Positions 8,176-16,298 of a stretch of 64,000 nucleotides of DNA are shown here, piece after piece. Position numbers and translations under genes: made by a program. The notes beneath the pieces are model-generated. The model was not told the DNA's origin. It did no database searches and worked only from the letters and a program-made list of their open reading frames with translations. The first letter of the stretch is position 1. Every line of letters begins with the position of its first letter. The stretch comes from Oscillospiraceae bacterium (GTDB taxonomy: Bacteria > Bacillota > Clostridia > Oscillospirales > CAG-272), in the NCBI GenBank assembly GCA_015064745.1, contig SVRR01000003.1:28799-92798 (forward strand), written 5' to 3'.

Positions 8176-8192
8176 CAGAAGTTAAACTTCTG
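8176..8192. promoter_or_regulatory. Perfect palindrome in the BMC operon leader (possible operator)
   Basis: The 17-bp dyad CAGAAGTTAAACTTCTG has perfect 8-bp arms around one central base. It lies about 10-26 nt downstream of the predicted transcription start and upstream of the ribosome-binding site. It fits an operator for a repressor controlling the operon. As RNA it could also fold into a short hairpin. No regulator gene is present nearby. Confidence 0.5.
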
Positions 8193-8208
8193 CTTTTTAT
8201 ACAAACTA

Positions 8209-8237
8209 ATTATAATATATATCTTTTTCAAATGCAA
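8209..8237 (-). promoter_or_regulatory. Putative sigma-A promoter of the BMC operon
   Basis: On the minus strand, -10 TATAAT (8214-8209) with a weak -35 TTGCAT (8237-8232) at 17-bp spacing, in AT-rich DNA 60 nt upstream of the kinase start. The poor -35 would suit an activated or regulated promoter. Confidence 0.55.
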
Positions 8238-8302
8238 GAGTTTCGTAAAAAAAAGTTGAGAAAAAGCAGATTTTCGCGAGATTTTCTTCTCACGGAAACA
8301 AC

Positions 8303-8331
8303 AAAAAGAAGCGTCCCGCGCGGGACGCTTC
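8303..8331 (-). terminator. Rho-independent terminator after the metallophosphoesterase gene
   Basis: A 24-nt palindrome (GAAGCGTCCCGC and complement, 8308-8331), followed in minus-strand direction by TTTTTG. It separates the der-obg operon from the BMC operon promoter. Confidence 0.85.
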
Positions 8332-8365
8332 CAAAGATTTACAATTATGTTACATTTTAGGCGTG

Positions 8366-9685
8366 TCAAATAAAAGGATACGCTTCCCAGCCTTGATAAA
8401 CGGGGTTGTGAGGAACAGGGATCGCTTCACCCATTTTAAGCTTCACACGAATAGGACGTCCTTCCTTGCCGAAGAAGGAAATGGGGGTGATCGTGACGCT
8501 ATACGCGCCGGGCGTGAGAGTAACGATCACGGTGTCCTCAAAGTGCGTACCGGGATAAGACTCTACGTAATCCGAGTGCCATGTCACCGTCTTTACAGGT
8601 GTCTTTTCGCCCTTTTTAAAGAAGGCAAAGCGATAGTTCGGCACGGCACTGTCGTCGTTACCCGCGGTCTCTTCGCAAAGTGCCTTCGGGAATTTGAAGA
8701 ATACGCCGCCCGCCGTTTGTCTGACCGCTTCGACCGTTACACCCTCAGCAAACGCAGGCTTCTTCGCACGCGTTTTTCTTGCGTCGGTGTAAAACTGCTC
8801 ACCGTCAAGGTCGACCACCCAAGGCTCACCGATCTCACGCTCGGTGATATTGTCGATCTTGTGCAAGAGAACACGTCTGCCCGTGACCTCAACGAAGACG
8901 GAACGCGAATTATAAAGGCTGCTGCCGTACAGATGCGCGTTATCACAGCCGCGCGCGTTGACGAAGCCCGTAGCACTCATCGGTGCGTGAAAAACGGTAG
9001 CACCGCCCCTTCGCTGCCAGATGGTGGTGGGCTGCTCGACAGCGGTATGTAAATGTCCGCAAATGTTAATGATGCGACGCGAGGAAAGAAGGAACGCACG
9101 GAATTTGTCGCTGAAACGGCGCGCATGCGCACCGCATACCGTGCCGTCGATCGGCACATGATACACGACGAAGACGGGAAGGTCGCCCGATGCGCGAAGC
9201 GCGCATCTGATCTCGTGCTCCGCCCACGCCTCATCCTCGGGAAGAACGGCCTCGTGATAGTTCTGAATGGGAATGGTAATAAAATGATATCCCTTTACGA
9301 CCTGATGGTCACATAGAGGATAGCCGTAGGAGGTAAACATTTCGCGCGAGCGACGGCTGATGTCGTCCTCCCAGTTGTGTTGAGGGTACTCGTGGTTGCC
9401 GATGGCATAAACGAGGGGGATATCCTTCGCATATTTCTCGCGCACGATGCGAAGATACTCGTAGGGCGTGCTTTCTACCTTATCGTAGCTACCGCCGCCC
9501 GAGAGGTCGTGCTGATACACGATATCGCCCGCAAAAACGTGCAAGTCGAGCGCAGGAACTGCCTTTGCGTAGAGCGCAAAGTGCTGATGGAGTTTTTGAA
9601 GTCCTTCTCCTCTGTGGGTCATATGCAGGTCGCTGAGGATGGCAAAGGAAAGATCGCACTTTCCTTCAAACGAAAATTTCTCCAT
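8366..9685 (-). CDS. Calcineurin-like metallophosphoesterase
   Basis: A 439-residue protein with the metallophosphoesterase metal-site motifs in order: SDLHMTH (near residue 15), FAGDIVY, IGNHEYP, and CGHLHT (about 210). The C-terminal 170 residues look like an added beta-rich domain. No signal peptide is visible, so it is probably cytosolic. The ATG at 9685 has AAGGAG about 10 nt upstream; an in-frame TTG eight codons earlier overlaps that site. Last gene of the DUF512-der-obg unit, 35 nt after obg. The substrate (nucleotide, phosphodiester or phosphoprotein) cannot be inferred. Confidence 0.85.
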   Translation of the reverse strand: MEKFSFEGKCDLSFAILSDLHMTHRGEGLQKLHQHFALYAKAVPALDLHVFAGDIVYQHDLSGGGSYDKVESTPYEYLRIVREKYAKDIPLVYAIGNHEYPQHNWEDDISRRSREMFTSYGYPLCDHQVVKGYHFITIPIQNYHEAVLPEDEAWAEHEIRCALRASGDLPVFVVYHVPIDGTVCGAHARRFSDKFRAFLLSSRRIINICGHLHTAVEQPTTIWQRRGGATVFHAPMSATGFVNARGCDNAHLYGSSLYNSRSVFVEVTGRRVLLHKIDNITEREIGEPWVVDLDGEQFYTDARKTRAKKPAFAEGVTVEAVRQTAGGVFFKFPKALCEETAGNDDSAVPNYRFAFFKKGEKTPVKTVTWHSDYVESYPGTHFEDTVIVTLTPGAYSVTITPISFFGKEGRPIRVKLKMGEAIPVPHNPVYQGWEAYPFI

Positions 9686-9720
9686 GATGTTTATCTCCTT
9701 ACCTATCAAGTTTTTCAGAA

Positions 9721-11007
9721 TCAGTACACGAATTCAAATTCAAAATCGTAGAGGTTCACCGTCTGACCGTCTTCGATTCCCGCTTCTCTCAGCATGTCAA
9801 ACACGCCTTGCTTTTTGAGAACGCGCTGAAAGAAGTTCATGGATTCGTAGTCGCCGAAGTTGATCTGTCCCATCAGGTTATAGATCCACTCACCCTCTAC
9901 GAAGAAGACATCGCCCTCGCGGCGGATCTCCGTCTTTCTCTCACCCGCGCCGAGGGTTGCGCTCTCCTCCATTTCAAGTTCGCTCTCGTAAACGGTGATG
10001 GGGGGGAGATCGGCAAGTGCCGCCTCGGTTTTCCGTACCAGCACATCCATGCCTTCTCCCGTTGCGGCAGAGACGTAAATGGGCGCCGTGCCGAAGGTAT
10101 CCTGCACGTAGGCTTCAAAGTCCTTGACGTAGGGCTCTTCTTCGAACAAGACCTCATCGATCTTATTGGCGACGATAAGCTGAGGACGCTCCGCAAGTGA
10201 GGGACTGTATTTCACCAGCTCCTCGTTGATCTTTTTGATATCGTCGATGGGGTCGCGCCCCTCCTCGCAGGAAATATCGACGACGTGCAAAAGAAGGCGG
10301 CAGCGGTCAACGTGGCGCAAGAACTCGTGTCCGAGCCCAAGCCCCTCTGAGGCACCTTCAATCAGCCCCGGAATATCGGCGGCAACAAAGCCGCGCCCTT
10401 CGCCGAGCGATACGACGCCGAGATTGGGAGAGAGAGTTGTAAAGTGATACGCCGCGATCTTGGGCTTTGCCGCCGAAATACGCGACAAAATAGAGGATTT
10501 TCCGACACTCGGAAATCCGATAAGCCCAACGTCGGCAATCATTTTCAGTTCAAGCAAAAGAGAGAGCGCGTCTCCCTTCGAGCCGTTTTTGGCAAAACGG
10601 GGAATTTGGCGTGTGGGAGTAGCGAAATGTCGGTTGCCCCATCCGCCTCTGCCGCCCTTTGCGGCAATAAACTCATCCGCCTTCGACATATCGAAAATAA
10701 TTTTACCGCTTTCGGCATCACGAAGCAGAGTGCCGCGCGGCACGGGGACGATCACGTCCTTGCCGCTTTTTCCGTGCATCTTCCCTGCCTTACCGTTTTC
10801 ACCGTTCTCGGCAATAAATTTTCTCTTATAGCGGAAAGCGAGAAGGGTGTTCGCCCCCTCGTCCACGCGGAAGATGATGTTACCGCCGCGTCCGCCGTCG
10901 CCACCGTCAGGACCGCCCGCGGCGACATATTTCTCTCTATGGAAGGAGATGGCACCGTTGCCACCGTCTCCCGCTTTAATATCGATGGTAATGCGATCGA
11001 TAAACAT
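9721..11007 (-). CDS. obg: GTPase Obg/CgtA
   Basis: A 428-residue Obg GTPase involved in 50S ribosome maturation and stress control. Domains: glycine-rich Obg fold (residues 1-158, starting MFIDRITIDIKAGDGGNG), G domain with P-loop GFPSVGKSS, switch DIPGLIEGA and NKID motif, and a C-terminal OCT domain ending YDFEFEFVY. Full family length. It follows der in the same operon with a 27-nt gap. In Bacillus, Obg also affects sporulation and the general stress response; that is family knowledge. Confidence 0.97.
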   Translation of the reverse strand: MFIDRITIDIKAGDGGNGAISFHREKYVAAGGPDGGDGGRGGNIIFRVDEGANTLLAFRYKRKFIAENGENGKAGKMHGKSGKDVIVPVPRGTLLRDAESGKIIFDMSKADEFIAAKGGRGGWGNRHFATPTRQIPRFAKNGSKGDALSLLLELKMIADVGLIGFPSVGKSSILSRISAAKPKIAAYHFTTLSPNLGVVSLGEGRGFVAADIPGLIEGASEGLGLGHEFLRHVDRCRLLLHVVDISCEEGRDPIDDIKKINEELVKYSPSLAERPQLIVANKIDEVLFEEEPYVKDFEAYVQDTFGTAPIYVSAATGEGMDVLVRKTEAALADLPPITVYESELEMEESATLGAGERKTEIRREGDVFFVEGEWIYNLMGQINFGDYESMNFFQRVLKKQGVFDMLREAGIEDGQTVNLYDFEFEFVY

Positions 11008-11034
11008 CGCCGTATTCCTTTCTTTGGGATCAGA

Positions 11035-12363
11035 TTATTCGCTGTCCCCTCTTTGCTTCACTACGATCCGTATCGGTGTTCCGCGGAAGCCAAAGGTTTC
11101 GCGAATGCAATTTTCAAGATAACGCTGATAGGAAAAATGAAAGAGCTCCGCATTATTACAGAAAAACACGAAGGTAGGGGGCGCGATGGCTGTCTGCGTC
11201 ATGTAGTAGATCTTCAAGCGCTTTCCCTTGTCGGAGGGCGGCTGTGCCTTCTCCATCGCGGAATTTAAAAGCTCGTTGAGCATACCCGTTGTGATGCGGG
11301 TGCGCGCTTGGTTGTGCACGTAAACGATCTGCTCAAAAATGTTTTTGAGTCTTTGCCCCGTGAGCGCCGAAACGAAAACGAGAGGGGCGTAGCTCATATA
11401 CGCAAGCGCGCCGGTAATTTTCTTGGTGTATTCGTTTATGGTGGAATTGTCCTTTTCGACGGCATCCCACTTGTTGACGACGACGATAGACGCCTTGCCC
11501 GCCTCGTGCGCAAGCCCCGCGATCTTCTCGTCCTGCTCGGTGATGCCCTCCTTGGCGTCTATCATGATAAGACAAACGTCGGCGCGCTCCACCGCCATTT
11601 TCGCGCGTAAAACGCTGAATTTCTCAATACGGTCCTCGATCTTTGCCGAACGGCGAATGCCCGCCGTATCAATGAGATTAAACTTCCCGTATTCATTTTC
11701 AAGACGGGTGTCCACCGCATCGCGCGTGGTGCCTGCGATATCGGAGACGATAAGACGATTGTCACCGAGCATCTTATTGATGATAGAGGATTTGCCCGCG
11801 TTCGGCTTGCCGATAACGGCGACGTTGATGACGTCGTCATCCTGTTCTTCCTCCGTTTCGGGAGGAAATTCCTCAAGAACGGCGTCAAGGATATCTCCGC
11901 TTCCGCTTCCGTGCAGAGAGGAAAGCGCGATAGGCTCTCTATCAAAGCCAAGCTCGTAAAATTCATAAAATTCGTAGGGCATATCACCCACCTTGTCCGC
12001 CTTATTGACGGCGAGGACGATGGGCTTGCCGCTTTTTTTGAGCATGACCGCGATATCACGGTCATCCGCCAAGAGACCCACGCGAATATCGCACATGAAG
12101 ATAATGACGTCCGCCATCTCGATAGCGATCTGTGCCTGCTCCCTCATTTGGGAGAGAATGATGTCGTTGGTCTTCGGCTCAATACCGCCCGTATCAATGA
12201 CCGTAAAGCGGCGGCCTCTCCATTCGCAGTCGCCGTAGATGCGGTCACGCGTGACGCCGGGGGTATCCTCCACGATACTGCGGCGTTCGCCAATCAGTTT
12301 ATTGAATAGAGTGCTTTTGCCAACGTTAGGGCGTCCAACGATGGCAACCACGGATTTTGACAT
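11035..12363 (-). CDS. der: Ribosome-assembly GTPase Der (EngA)
   Basis: A 442-residue protein with two tandem GTPase domains, the signature of Der. The P-loops are GRPNVGKST (about residue 8) and GKPNAGKSS (about 184). DTPGVTRD and DTAGIRR are the switch motifs, and NKAD and NKWD the specificity motifs. A KH-like domain closes the protein. It acts in late 50S subunit assembly. It lies between the DUF512 gene and obg, a common Clostridia grouping. Confidence 0.97.
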   Translation of the reverse strand: MSKSVVAIVGRPNVGKSTLFNKLIGERRSIVEDTPGVTRDRIYGDCEWRGRRFTVIDTGGIEPKTNDIILSQMREQAQIAIEMADVIIFMCDIRVGLLADDRDIAVMLKKSGKPIVLAVNKADKVGDMPYEFYEFYELGFDREPIALSSLHGSGSGDILDAVLEEFPPETEEEQDDDVINVAVIGKPNAGKSSIINKMLGDNRLIVSDIAGTTRDAVDTRLENEYGKFNLIDTAGIRRSAKIEDRIEKFSVLRAKMAVERADVCLIMIDAKEGITEQDEKIAGLAHEAGKASIVVVNKWDAVEKDNSTINEYTKKITGALAYMSYAPLVFVSALTGQRLKNIFEQIVYVHNQARTRITTGMLNELLNSAMEKAQPPSDKGKRLKIYYMTQTAIAPPTFVFFCNNAELFHFSYQRYLENCIRETFGFRGTPIRIVVKQRGDSE

Positions 12364-12393
12364 AGTATTCGTTCTCCTTTCCCGAGACTCATA

Positions 12394-13692
12394 TTACACG
12401 CCGAGCAGCGCGTGAAGGAATGCGGCACCGTCATTTTCAACGGCAACCACGGGAACGCCAAGCTCTTCGGAAAGCGTTTCCTTTGACATGCCGCAAAGGA
12501 ACAGATCTCCGTCTGCGCGCAAAGACGTGCGCGAGATGAGAAGAGCGTCTCCCAACGGCTTCCCTTTTAGCGAAGCAAGATAATCCTTGCCCGTAAGCAG
12601 TCCCGCTACGGTGATCTCGGGACCGAAAAATTCATTTTCCACAAGAACGACCTCTGCGGAAAAAGAGTGCTCCTTTTCCCGAAGCAAGGTGCAAAGCGAG
12701 GAAAGAAGCGGATATGCCGCCTTTCCCGTCGCCACCGTAACATGGCGCGGTGCCGAGAGCACAGGCGCATCCTCCAGCGCGAAGCGGAAGTCTGCCTCAA
12801 ACGAAGCAAGCATACCGACACCGTTTTCAAGCTGAGGATAGCCCTCGTAACGCTCTTCCGATGGAATCGGAAGCCCTGCCTTTAAATAGAATTCGTCGGA
12901 AGCGTGGAAAAGATACGCGCCGAGCGCATTCTTGCATTTAGAGGCAAAATCCTCCACCGCGCGAACGACTTCAACGCATTCCTCTTTTGTGAACGGAGTG
13001 AGGGGGTAAAGCCCCTCTCTGAATTTCGTCAATCCCGCAGGTACGACAGAAACGCTGTCAAGCGCGGGATAGAGCGCGGCGAGATCATGCATGCTGGAAA
13101 GAAGTGCCTCCCCGTCGTTGACGCCGCGACAAAGCACGATCTGCGCGCAGATGGTAATACCTGCTTCGGCAAGGCGGGGAAGATAGGAGAGCACCTCGCC
13201 CGCGCGAGGATTTTTCATCATTTGAACACGAAGCGCAGGATCGGTGGTATGCACCGAAACGTGAATCGGTGAAAGCCGCATCTTGATAATGCGATCGATA
13301 TCCGCGTCTGTCATATTCGTAAGGGTGACGTAATTTCCTTGCAAAAAAGAAAGCCGAGAGTCGTCGTCTTTAAAATAGAGGGTATCTCTGTATCCCTTCG
13401 GCATTTGGTCAATAAAGCAAAAGATGCACTTGTTGCGGCAGGTGTGCTTTTGATCCATGAGAGGGGTCTCGAACACAAGTCCGATATCCTCGTATTCTCC
13501 TTTTTTGATCTTGATCTTATATTTTTTTCCGTCACGCGAAAGGAGAAGAACGACGCGGCGTTCTGTCAAATAGAAGCGATAATCGAGCACGTCGGCGACA
13601 TCAAAGCCATTCACGGAAAGGAGCTCGTCTCCCGCGAGGATCCGTTTTTTCGCGGCAAGCGAACCGTCTTCCACGCAACAAATTTTCACCAT
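12394..13692 (-). CDS. DUF512 radical-SAM-like protein with PDZ domain
   Basis: A 432-residue DUF512-family protein. An N-terminal PDZ-like segment (AGDELLSVNGFDV) is followed by a cysteine motif CRNKCIFCFIDQMPKG that probably binds a 4Fe-4S cluster, a radical-SAM-like barrel, and a C-terminal DUF512 domain. Members are widespread in Firmicutes and cyanobacteria next to der. Their reaction is not known to me. The ATG at 13692 has AAAGGAG 8 nt upstream. First gene of the operon running through der, obg and the metallophosphoesterase. Confidence 0.9.
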   Translation of the reverse strand: MVKICCVEDGSLAAKKRILAGDELLSVNGFDVADVLDYRFYLTERRVVLLLSRDGKKYKIKIKKGEYEDIGLVFETPLMDQKHTCRNKCIFCFIDQMPKGYRDTLYFKDDDSRLSFLQGNYVTLTNMTDADIDRIIKMRLSPIHVSVHTTDPALRVQMMKNPRAGEVLSYLPRLAEAGITICAQIVLCRGVNDGEALLSSMHDLAALYPALDSVSVVPAGLTKFREGLYPLTPFTKEECVEVVRAVEDFASKCKNALGAYLFHASDEFYLKAGLPIPSEERYEGYPQLENGVGMLASFEADFRFALEDAPVLSAPRHVTVATGKAAYPLLSSLCTLLREKEHSFSAEVVLVENEFFGPEITVAGLLTGKDYLASLKGKPLGDALLISRTSLRADGDLFLCGMSKETLSEELGVPVVAVENDGAAFLHALLGV

Positions 13693-13729
13693 TTCGAGCT
13701 CCTTTCTCATAATAAAGCTTATAGCGCAG

Positions 13730-13759
13730 AAAAACAGCCGCCGGCATCACCGACGGCTG
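13730..13759 (-). terminator. Rho-independent terminator after the small broken gene
   Basis: A 10-bp stem (CAGCCGTCGG with CCGGCGGCTG, one G-T wobble) with a 5-nt loop, followed by TTTTT in minus-strand direction. It closes the cpsC-cpsD-small gene unit, 8 nt after its stop codon. Confidence 0.8.
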
Positions 13760-13766
13760 TACGCAA

Positions 13767-13981
13767 TCAGGTACGAAATACGGCGGTGTCTTTATAAAAC
13801 GCTTTTGCGACACGCATAGCTTCAGCGGTCGAGGCAACTCCGTAAAGCTCGCTTTCAACCGCAATTCTTTCGGTTAAAATCGATCTTGGCGGTCGAAGCG
13901 TCCAAGTGAAAAGCATTCTTCAAGACGAGCCGTACAGCAGAGGGGAGACCCCAATTCCTCCACGTGATACTTAACCTTCAT
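13767..13981 (-). pseudogene. Small unrecognised gene with a one-base frameshift
   Basis: The ATG at 13981 has a good ribosome-binding site (AAAGGA, 8 nt upstream) and opens a frame beginning MKVKYHVEELGSPLCC that stops after 35 codons. A second frame, offset by one missing base, then continues as a coding-like stretch (ILTERIAVESELYGVASTAE) to a stop at 13767, followed at once by a terminator. One added base near 13870-13900 would give one 71-residue protein. I do not recognise it. It lies 26 nt behind the CpsD-like kinase gene and is probably cotranscribed. The shift may be an assembly error. Confidence 0.5.
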
Positions 13982-14007
13982 TGAAGTGTCCTTTCGACAC
14001 CGAAGAA

Positions 14008-14916
14008 TCAATTTTCGTTCTTTTCCCTTTCGGTGCTTACGGGAGCAGTCTCTTCCGTGCTTACGGGAGCAGTCTCCTCGGACGCAGGATTCGCGCCCGC
14101 GTCGTTCAAAGCATATTTGTCATACTTGCCGTAATATCTTCCGTAATATCTTCCGTAATGTCTTCCGTATCTGCCGTAGTGCTTGCCACGGTAGTAATAA
14201 GAGCCGTTCTTTTCTTCGACATCGTTGATCATAATACCCGCGATCTTGCCGCCCACCTTTTCAATGCTTTCCGCGGCTGCCTGCACGGCACGGTAATCGC
14301 TTTGCTTCATGCGCACAACCAAAACATAGGCGTTGATCTGAGAAGCAACGATCGTAGCGTCGGAAATAATTCCGACAGGCGGAAGATCAATGAAAACGAA
14401 ATCGTACATTGTACGCACTTTTTCCATCAGCTCGGCGAATCGAGGGCTGTACAAAAGCTCAGCAGGCTTCGGAGGACATCTGCCCGACGCCAAAAGCGAG
14501 AGATTCTCATAGCGCGTTTCCACGAACTCCGGCTCAGCGGAAACACCCGCAAGAAATTCGGAAAGACCGCTTTCGGACGACACCTCAAAGGCTGTTTTTT
14601 GCGCAGGCTTTCTCATGTCACAATCGATAATCAGCACGCGCTTTCCCGACATGGCAAAGGAGATGGCGAGGTTGGCGCAGGTCAAGGACTTACCGTCGTT
14701 CGGTGCTGCGCTGGTCACGCCAAGAACAGTGCCCCCATCCGCGGTGTTTCCGGAATAAAAGAGATTCGTGCGCGCCATGCGGTACGCCTCAAGGGTACGC
14801 AACGTGCTTTTTTCGGTGATGAGATGCCTTCCGTGATTGACGTTGGTATCCGTCTTCTCCACTTTCCCGAAGAAGAGACCGACTCGTTTTTTTAAAGACC
14901 CGAAATCAAACTTCAT
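14008..14916 (-). CDS. cpsD: Bacterial tyrosine kinase, CpsD/CapB family
   Basis: A 302-residue BY-kinase. Walker A SAAPNDGKSLT (about residue 64), Walker A' LIIDCDMRKP and Walker B FVFIDLPP are all present. The last 80 residues hold a tyrosine-rich tail with twelve Tyr (repeated YGRYYGRYYGKY-type units), the autophosphorylation cluster of this family, then a twice-repeated SEETAPVST-like segment. It lacks a membrane part and should be activated by the CpsC-like protein encoded just upstream (24-nt gap). The pair normally regulates polysaccharide chain length and export, but no glycosyltransferase or polymerase gene is in the window. Confidence 0.92.
   Translation of the reverse strand: MKFDFGSLKKRVGLFFGKVEKTDTNVNHGRHLITEKSTLRTLEAYRMARTNLFYSGNTADGGTVLGVTSAAPNDGKSLTCANLAISFAMSGKRVLIIDCDMRKPAQKTAFEVSSESGLSEFLAGVSAEPEFVETRYENLSLLASGRCPPKPAELLYSPRFAELMEKVRTMYDFVFIDLPPVGIISDATIVASQINAYVLVVRMKQSDYRAVQAAAESIEKVGGKIAGIMINDVEEKNGSYYYRGKHYGRYGRHYGRYYGRYYGKYDKYALNDAGANPASEETAPVSTEETAPVSTEREKNEN
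14041..14190 (-). repeat. Short in-frame tandem repeats in the kinase tail
   Basis: Two direct copies of a 24-nt unit (cttacgggagcagtctcttc-like, about 14034-14080) encode the repeated EETAPVST. A degenerate 12-nt repeat (cttccgtaatat, about 14130-14175) encodes RYYG units. Copy number could vary between strains. Confidence 0.7.
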
Positions 14917-14940
14917 AACGCAATTCCTTTCTCACATCAG

Positions 14941-15660
14941 TCAAAGACGGGGAATCTGTCCGAGAATGGGGTACGCAAAACGATTTTTAACGTCATCCTC
15001 GGTCTTGATTCGGGTATCAAGCACGGAATACAGGAGAATCGCCGCATAAGGCAACACCGCGCCGAGTATCGCGCCAAGCAACACATTTGTGACCATGCTG
15101 GGAGAAATAAGCACGCCCGACTTAGGAGCCATGCTCGTCTCCACGTGGAACACGCCACTGAGGAGCTTTTCGGAGCGCTCGTTGATGACGTTACCGAACG
15201 CATCCAACAAAACCTGCGCGTCCGCGGCGGAGTACGCACGGCACTGCACCGTGAAAACCGTGGTTACCTCTTCGTTGCTCGGAACCACGAAGGTGAATAG
15301 CGAGAGCAGGGTTGCGGCCGTATATTTGTTTTCAAGAACGTATACCTCGTCATTCTCGAGTTGAGCATGACGCTCCTCGACGAAACGCAAAACGCTTTCC
15401 ATCGTTTTCTCATTCATCAGGGAGTCTCCCAGCGTGCGAATAAGCTTTCCGCCGACGACGAGGCTGTTATTCATTGCGGCAAGGTCTCCCACCGTTCCGC
15501 TTTTCGGCACCAAAATGTATTTTGCGGAGGAGCGATACACCTTTTGTACGGCGGTTGCCGTATAGCACCAAAAGACCAAGCTGAGCAGAATCGCGCCGAT
15601 AACCATAAACAAAGCACTTTTCTTGAATACGCTCCACAAATCCTTTACGGAAATTTCCAT
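14941..15660 (-). CDS. cpsC: Wzz/CpsC-type chain-length determinant and kinase activator
   Basis: A 239-residue Wzz-family membrane protein. One transmembrane helix near residues 17-38 (SALFMVIGAILLSLVF) and a second near 190-212 flank an extracytoplasmic domain. This is the CpsC/CapA architecture that activates a separate CpsD kinase. The ATG at 15660 follows AAGGAG by 10 nt. First gene of a short operon with cpsD and the small gene, behind a strong promoter. Its role in capsule or exopolysaccharide is inferred from family only. Confidence 0.88.
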   Translation of the reverse strand: MEISVKDLWSVFKKSALFMVIGAILLSLVFWCYTATAVQKVYRSSAKYILVPKSGTVGDLAAMNNSLVVGGKLIRTLGDSLMNEKTMESVLRFVEERHAQLENDEVYVLENKYTAATLLSLFTFVVPSNEEVTTVFTVQCRAYSAADAQVLLDAFGNVINERSEKLLSGVFHVETSMAPKSGVLISPSMVTNVLLGAILGAVLPYAAILLYSVLDTRIKTEDDVKNRFAYPILGQIPRL

Positions 15661-15737
15661 ACGCTTTCGACTCCTTCTTAAAGAAAATGTGTGTCTTGCG
15701 AAACCGCCATGCACACTTGTTCACTATATTTTTTATT

Positions 15738-15766
15738 ATTCTAGCACAATTTTCAGTCCGTGTCAA
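15738..15766 (-). promoter_or_regulatory. Sigma-A promoter of cpsC-cpsD
   Basis: Minus strand: -35 TTGACA (15766-15761), 17-bp spacer, -10 TAGAAT (15743-15738), about 75 nt before the cpsC start. Near-consensus and probably strong. Confidence 0.8.
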
Positions 15767-15818
15767 TACGCAAGCGCGTTTTTATATTTTATATTTTTAT
15801 TAAATTATTTGCTGAATT

Positions 15819-15855
15819 AAAATAAAAAGTCTCGCGGAGCACACGCTCCGCGAGA
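15819..15855 (-). terminator. Rho-independent terminator after dut
   Basis: An 11-bp GC-rich stem (TCTCGCGGAGC and complement, loop of 4), then TTTTTATTTT in minus-strand direction, 11 nt after the dut stop codon. It ends the uvrB-uvrA-dut unit. Confidence 0.88.
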
Positions 15856-15866
15856 AATGCCGCGAT

Positions 15867-16298
15867 TTAAAGCCTTCCGGTCGAGCCGAAGCCGCCCGTC
15901 GAGCGTTCGGTCTCATCCAGCGTTTCGGAAAGCAAAAGCTCCACGGGAAGAAACGGGGCAACGACCATCTGCGCGACACGCTCCCCCGGCTCGACCGTCT
16001 CGGTTTTTTCGCTGTGGTTGTGTAACGCCACCATGATTTCGCCGCGATAATCGGCATCCACCACACCCACCTTGTTGGCGGGAGCAAGCCCACGCTTGGT
16101 GGCAATTCCGCTTCTCGCGTAAATGAAGCCCGCATACCCTTCGGGAATGGCGAGCGCGATGCCCGTATGCACGAGCACGGTTTCTCCCGCAGCTACGGTA
16201 ACGCCGTCCAGTGCGTAGAGATCCATTCCTGCCGCCATGGCAGTGCCTTTTGTGGGAAGGATGGCTCTTTCGTCTAACTTTTTCACCTTAATTTGCAT
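15867..16298 (-). CDS. dut: dUTP diphosphatase
   Basis: A 143-residue trimeric dUTPase that hydrolyses dUTP to dUMP and PPi, keeping uracil out of DNA and supplying dTMP synthesis. The five family motifs are visible: AGMDLYA, the ARSG motif, [19 protein letters not shown] and the terminal GGFGSTGR. Normal length. Its start overlaps the end of uvrA by 11 nt, so it is cotranscribed with the excision-repair genes. Confidence 0.97.
   Translation of the reverse strand: MQIKVKKLDERAILPTKGTAMAAGMDLYALDGVTVAAGETVLVHTGIALAIPEGYAGFIYARSGIATKRGLAPANKVGVVDADYRGEIMVALHNHSEKTETVEPGERVAQMVVAPFLPVELLLSETLDETERSTGGFGSTGRL

Noticed and set aside
14034-14190. Short repeats considered as a CRISPR array
   Set aside because: Units of 12-24 nt are directly adjacent, in frame, and encode the kinase tail; no spacers and no cas genes.
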